NCBI GenBank assembly: GCA_013203545.1
Contig: JABMQA010001053.1
Location: 1-9,812 of the forward strand
Reading direction: 5' to 3'
Length of the DNA stretch: 9,812 nucleotides
Source: Bacteroidota bacterium
Lineage (GTDB): Bacteria; Bacteroidota; Bacteroidia; Bacteroidales; 4484-276
The notes under the pieces are model-generated. The model did no database searches. It was given only the letters and a program-made list of their open reading frames with translations, and had not been told where the DNA came from. Positions 8,301 through 9,812 of this stretch are shown here, piece by piece; the stretch's first letter is position 1, and every line of letters starts with the position of its first letter. The position numbers were made by a program, and so were the translations under genes.

Positions 8301-8596
8301 TCCCCAACGAAAAAATTGCTTTCGACCTCTTCTCAATGCCGATGGTTGAAACCTATTACGAAGCCGGTGCGCCGGATAAAGCCGCACAGGTAACTGAAAA
8401 ACTGGTTTCTAACTTTGACGGTGACCTGCAATATTATGGTTCACTGGATGCCTCATTCAGGAAATACTACGAACAGGATATACAAAGGGCTTTTGCCGTA
8501 ATGCAGCAGCTTTCGCTTTTAGCCCGGAGATATAATCAGGCTGACCTTGCCAACCGGATAGATACCTTCATCGATCTGCAGATGGCGAGGTTTTAG
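5399..8596 (+). CDS. DUF2723 (TMEM260-like) polytopic membrane protein, probable GT-C glycosyltransferase
   Basis: This 1065-residue protein starts at an ATG with the family's usual N-terminus. About 13 membrane segments fill residues 10 to about 670. The first extracytoplasmic loop carries WWDCGEYIATAYKLQVGHPP (33-52), with D35 and E38 placed like the acidic residues of GT-C enzymes. Other family hallmarks are the RERDYAYAGS block (605-614) and NGDNDTFPLWYVQEVEGVRT (from about 694). A long periplasmic part follows, ending in TPR-like helices (about 940-1010). DUF2723 includes human TMEM260, reported as a protein O-mannosyltransferase (CAZy GT117, from memory), so a role in extracytoplasmic protein or lipid glycosylation is plausible. 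Its donor and acceptor cannot be read from sequence. The gene is intact and lies 113 bp after queA without functional linkage. A hairpin terminator follows at 8657-8691. Confidence 0.88.
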   Translation: MKNYQKLNTLTGWVVWLIATVVYLLTIEPTASWWDCGEYIATAYKLQVGHPPGAPFFQIIGRIFTLFAFGDVTKVALMINVMSALSSSFTVLFLFWSITILARKAALLKGELTGAKTIAVIGSGIVGALTYAFSDSFWFSAVEGEVYAMSSFFSAFVFWAILKWDEVADQKHSSRWLILIAFMVGLSVGVHMLNLLAIPAITFVYYFKKFTPSLKGMLVTALISIFILTLVMYGIIPEVVSLFAHTELLFVNTIGLPFNSGTIFLALLIVATFVFAIKATIESNPKTSRLALILAGLLFLLILIESSSFGSFFIRLTVGSVVGILLYKFREQKAQINTAVLSLLFILIGYSTFALIVIRANTNTPINENSPKDAVSLLSYLNREQYGDWPIFMGQYYNSPISDYKDGNPVYLRDDDEGKYVIADDRKGTIPGYDQKFTTLFPRMWSNQKSIHIREYKRWGDVKGVPVKHTKPDGTVETISKPTFGENLKYFFRFQIGFMYFRYFMWNYAGRQNDIQGHGEIENGNWITGVDGLDSKRLGNQGNLPQTMTNWANNKFFLLPLILGLIGLFFQMNRDYRNTIVVGLLFIMTGFAIIIYLNQYPYQPRERDYAYAGSTYAFAMWIGLGVLALFNILNKIMKPGISAVTVTVVALVLVPGMMAMEGYDDHDRSDKYAARDFAINYLESCEPNAILFTNGDNDTFPLWYVQEVEGVRTDVRVVNYMLASGEWYIHQMMRKIYDSDQLPLTLSEKQYDKGSNNYVPFYDRVKGPAELKEVVDFIASEDSRTKLPLQDGSSINYAPTKDLKITIDKDHLINNNLVPADMVDRIVPEIRWKVKQNYLYKNDMMLLDLIASNNWERPVYFTSPSAIEDVLNVDKYCHLEGVVYRFLPVVADSYIQGLGGINVDETFDLLVNKAKWGNLNLPDVYIDPESRRNSVMPKQNYFRLAQALVDMKRMDSAVTVLDTCQKYFPNEKIAFDLFSMPMVETYYEAGAPDKAAQVTEKLVSNFDGDLQYYGSLDASFRKYYEQDIQRAFAVMQQLSLLARRYNQADLANRIDTFIDLQMARF

Positions 8597-8604
8597 ATAA
8601 GGGC

Positions 8605-8635
8605 AGACGCGGATTGGCGCGGAAAAGCGCAGATA
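8605..8635. repeat. Degenerate tandem GCGC repeat, three units
   Basis: Directly after the stop codon of the large membrane protein come three similar units of about 10-11 bp: agacgcggatt, ggcgcggaaa and agcgcagata. They share the core RCGCRGAWW and are much more GC-rich than the surroundings. From memory, such short GCGGATT-type strings recur in intergenic spaces of Bacteroidota genomes. Their role is unknown. Confidence 0.45.
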
Positions 8636-8656
8636 TTATTAGGAAGAAAATTTATT

Positions 8657-8700
8657 TCGGACACATGATCATGTAAAGGATCTGTGTCCGATTTGTTTTA
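8657..8700 (+). terminator. Intrinsic terminator downstream of the DUF2723 gene
   Basis: A 9-bp stem (T plus CGGACACA at 8657-8665 pairing with TGTGTCCG plus A at 8683-8691) continues, after a one-base bulge, into GATC (8667-8670) paired with GATC (8679-8682) around an 8-nt loop. It is followed by the T-rich run tttgtttta. It begins 60 bp after the stop of the DUF2723 gene and is oriented to end that transcript. This is the clearest terminator in the window. Confidence 0.75.
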
Positions 8701-8759
8701 TTATTGGAGAATAATTAGGTAAGGCTTTTATCCCACATTCTGACAATACCAAAAAGGAT

Positions 8760-8799
8760 CCGTAAAATAAACCGATTTCAGGGATGCCATCCCTCGGTT
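8760..8799 (-). terminator. Bulged hairpin, possible minus-strand terminator
   Basis: AACCG (8770-8774) pairs with CGGTT (8795-8799) and AGGGAT (8780-8785) with ATCCCT (8789-8794) around a GCC loop, leaving a 5-nt bulge (8775-8779) on one side. Read on the minus strand, the stem is followed by the T-rich tttattttac, which fits a terminator for transcripts from the right. The arm GCCATCCCT (8786-8794) also has a perfect inverted partner at 8864-8872, so the hairpin may instead belong to a larger repeat. The rest of the 8691-8935 stretch shows no coding frame that I can support. Confidence 0.4.
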
Positions 8800-8872
8800 G
8801 GAATGTGCCATGAAACGTTTAAGAAATACAAGGAATTTTGATCCGCACAATATCTAAACATAAAGGGATGGC
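8786..8872. repeat. Inverted repeat GCCATCCCT / AGGGATGGC
   Basis: The 9-mer at 8786-8794 is a perfect reverse complement of 8864-8872, with 69 bp between. The interior has no supportable gene. It could be the remains of a small mobile or dispersed intergenic element, but boundaries and target duplications are not visible. Confidence 0.35.
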
Positions 8873-8968
8873 TTCCATAGCCGTCAAGTTTAGGGATAAA
8901 AGAATTATTTTTTCCTGAATATCGTTTACTCAATTTTAGTTAGAGTCTTTCCGTGAGCTTGAAGGTTT

Positions 8969-9026
8969 AATATTTCGCTCCTGGAGCTTTAATCTGTCGG
9001 CCAACAGCCGGGCTACAAATATTTCG
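8969..9026. repeat. Dispersed-repeat-like block with GCTCC/GGAGC hairpin
   Basis: The 9-mer AATATTTCG occurs at 8969-8977 and again at 9018-9026, a 49-bp period. Between them are a perfect GCTCC-t-GGAGC hairpin (8977-8987) and a GC-rich CGGCCAACAGCCGG inverted segment. From memory, GGAGCGAAATATTTGTAG-type blocks are common dispersed intergenic repeats in Bacteroidota. The U32-like reading frame stops resembling its family exactly where this block starts, so the block seems to mark the break point of that gene. Family identity was not checked. Confidence 0.5.
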
Positions 9027-9515
9027 GTTAATACATTGATTTTATGCGCGGTAGTAGTTAAAGCTTTTATCTCATTAATATTTAACTCTCGTGATAGATT
9101 AACACGTGTAGCATTCAGTTCCCCTAAGAATTTTATCTGGCCTTCATTATGTGTTGTAAGCTGTGTAGATGCATGTATTTTCAGGCTCCCAAAATATTTG
9201 GATAATAAATAAAACACCCTAAATCCTGAATAATTACACCATCGATACTTGTATTAATTAGTTTATTCAGTAAACGTATGAGATCCAGAATTTCACGCTC
9301 AACGATTATGATATTAACGGTAATGAAAACCTGACAATCATTGCTATGAGCAAGTCTTAAAATACCATTTAAATCTTCAAAAGCTATATTAGCCGCCCGG
9401 TTTCGCGCATTAAATTTATTCAGGCCACAATATACAGCATCTGCCCCAGCTGCATAAGCAGCTTTATAGAATCTATATCCCCACCAGGCGCCAGTAATTC
9501 AATTTTTCGTTTCAT
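9014..9515 (-). pseudogene. Remnant of a peptidase U32-family gene, frameshifted and truncated
   Basis: Starting at the ATG 9513-9515, the minus strand reads MKRKIELLAPGGDIDSI, then, after a one-base loss near 9463-9465, AAYAAGADAVYCGLNKFNAR and onward to GVIIQDLG. After a second one-base loss in a G run near 9217-9219 it continues FYLLSKYFGSLKIHASTQ and NATRVNLSRELNINEIKAL up to TEIFV. These are the N-terminal landmarks of U32 proteins (LLAPGG, AGADAVYCG, HASTQ, RVNLSREL). Only about 167 codons remain of a family usually 400 residues or more, and the later conserved catalytic region is gone. The last frame runs on through a repeat block to a stop at 8936-8938, adding unrelated residues. U32 members include proteases and enzymes hydroxylating RNA or quinones, so the ancestral role is uncertain. 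It is almost certainly non-functional. Confidence 0.85.
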
Positions 9516-9530
9516 TATTCAGAGTGGTAA

Positions 9531-9663
9531 TTGGCAACGTTTTGAATATGGTGCGTATGGCATTTCAACGCTCCAATTTTCAATTTACAACTATGCTTAT
9601 TTATTGCTATCAGCTTCAATTTTAGCACTATCTGCCAAATGCACTATATTTTTTGTTGGCAAC
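9531..9663. repeat. 132-bp imperfect palindrome bounded by TTGGCAAC, cassette-junction-like
   Basis: The block is bounded by direct copies of TTGGCAAC at 9531-9538 and 9656-9663. Its arms are inverted: ATATGGTGCGTATGGCA (9546-9562) pairs with TGCCAAATGCACTATAT (9633-9649) at 14 of 17 positions. Further out, TTGGCAAC faces GTTGGCAA with one central mismatch. The middle 70 bp is AT-rich and non-coding. It starts 15 bp upstream of the U32 remnant's ATG and ends 2 bp from the stop codon of the next minus-strand gene. The architecture resembles integron attC sites, but the canonical GTTRRRY and RYYYAAC core sites are not present. It may be a dispersed Bacteroidota intergenic palindrome. Confidence 0.5.
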
Positions 9664-9665
9664 AG

Positions 9666-9812
9666 TTATTTTAGTTCCCCAATAGCTTTCCATAGTGGAT
9701 CTTTAGATTTATTAAGTTGACCTAATATTTTTAATATTCTTTGTCTATTAAATGTTTTAGCAGAATGAGAGTTATTTTCATCTGCTTTTGATATAATCTT
9801 TTCTTTAACTAA
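9666..9812 (-). CDS. C-terminal part of an unrecognised gene, cut by the window edge
   Basis: The minus-strand frame is open from the window edge to the TAA at 9666-9668, giving 48 residues. The visible part is hydrophilic: KADENNSHSAKTF, then a basic segment RQRILKILGQLNK and the end DPLWKAIGELK. Short C-termini with a DPxW-x2-G pattern remind me of small antitoxin-type proteins, but this is a loose resemblance and not an identification. Its stop lies directly beside the palindromic element at 9531-9663. Coding status is moderate because only one end is visible. Confidence 0.45.
   Translation of the reverse strand, partial: LVKEKIISKADENNSHSAKTFNRQRILKILGQLNKSKDPLWKAIGELK

Noticed and set aside
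9531..9663. A canonical integron attC site
   Set aside because: The palindrome is there, but neither GTTRRRY nor RYYYAAC core sites match, and no integrase is visible; it is kept only as an attC-like element.
1..9812. CRISPR arrays, tRNA or rRNA genes, riboswitches, phage genes or defence systems
   Set aside because: I found no regular spacer repeats, no cloverleaf or rRNA-like segments and no recognisable phage or defence proteins.

Overview
The window looks like a chromosomal segment from an AT-leaning member of the Bacteroidota, most likely the Bacteroidales. The evidence is a large DUF2723/TMEM260-like membrane protein of the type common in this phylum, a long (405-residue) QueA, an alginate-export-type outer-membrane barrel, upstream elements close to the phylum's TAnnTTTG promoter motif, and weak Shine-Dalgarno sequences. 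The assignment rests on recognised protein families and motifs, not on a search.

Left part (1-2397). A short plus-strand frame (55-315) looks like the basic C-terminal tail of a gene that begins outside the window. Its TAA stop directly abuts a 110-bp element with 16-bp terminal inverted repeats and a TAA target duplication, a probable MITE. Three minus-strand genes follow, and in transcription order they are a Crp/Fnr-family regulator, a stand-alone response-regulator receiver domain, and PssA (phosphatidylserine synthase). The gaps of 59 and 35 bp suggest one transcription unit joining two regulators to a membrane-lipid enzyme.

Middle part (2398-8596). A divergent intergenic region carries an FNR-like palindrome (2444-2457) between the Crp/Fnr gene and a plus-strand outer-membrane porin-like gene. 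Then come queA (queuosine synthesis in tRNA) and a 1065-residue polytopic DUF2723 protein, a probable GT-C-type glycosyltransferase. These three are on one strand but have 90-113 bp gaps, so they may be transcribed separately.

Right part (8597-9812). This stretch has no clearly intact gene and reads as a genomic scrapyard. It holds degenerate GCGC-type repeats, a good terminator hairpin, a second bulged hairpin that would end minus-strand transcripts, and a dispersed-repeat-like block with GCTCC/GGAGC. It also holds an N-terminal remnant of a peptidase U32-family gene with two frameshifts. A 132-bp imperfect palindrome bounded by TTGGCAAC follows, and then the C-terminal 48 codons of a minus-strand gene running off the window. 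The stop codon of that gene lies 3 bp from the palindrome, a layout that resembles a mobile gene cassette, although canonical attC core sites are not present.

I do not see a convincing new multi-gene system. The most rewarding leads are the two non-coding elements (MITE and cassette-like palindrome) and the regulator-receiver-PssA grouping with its FNR-like site.
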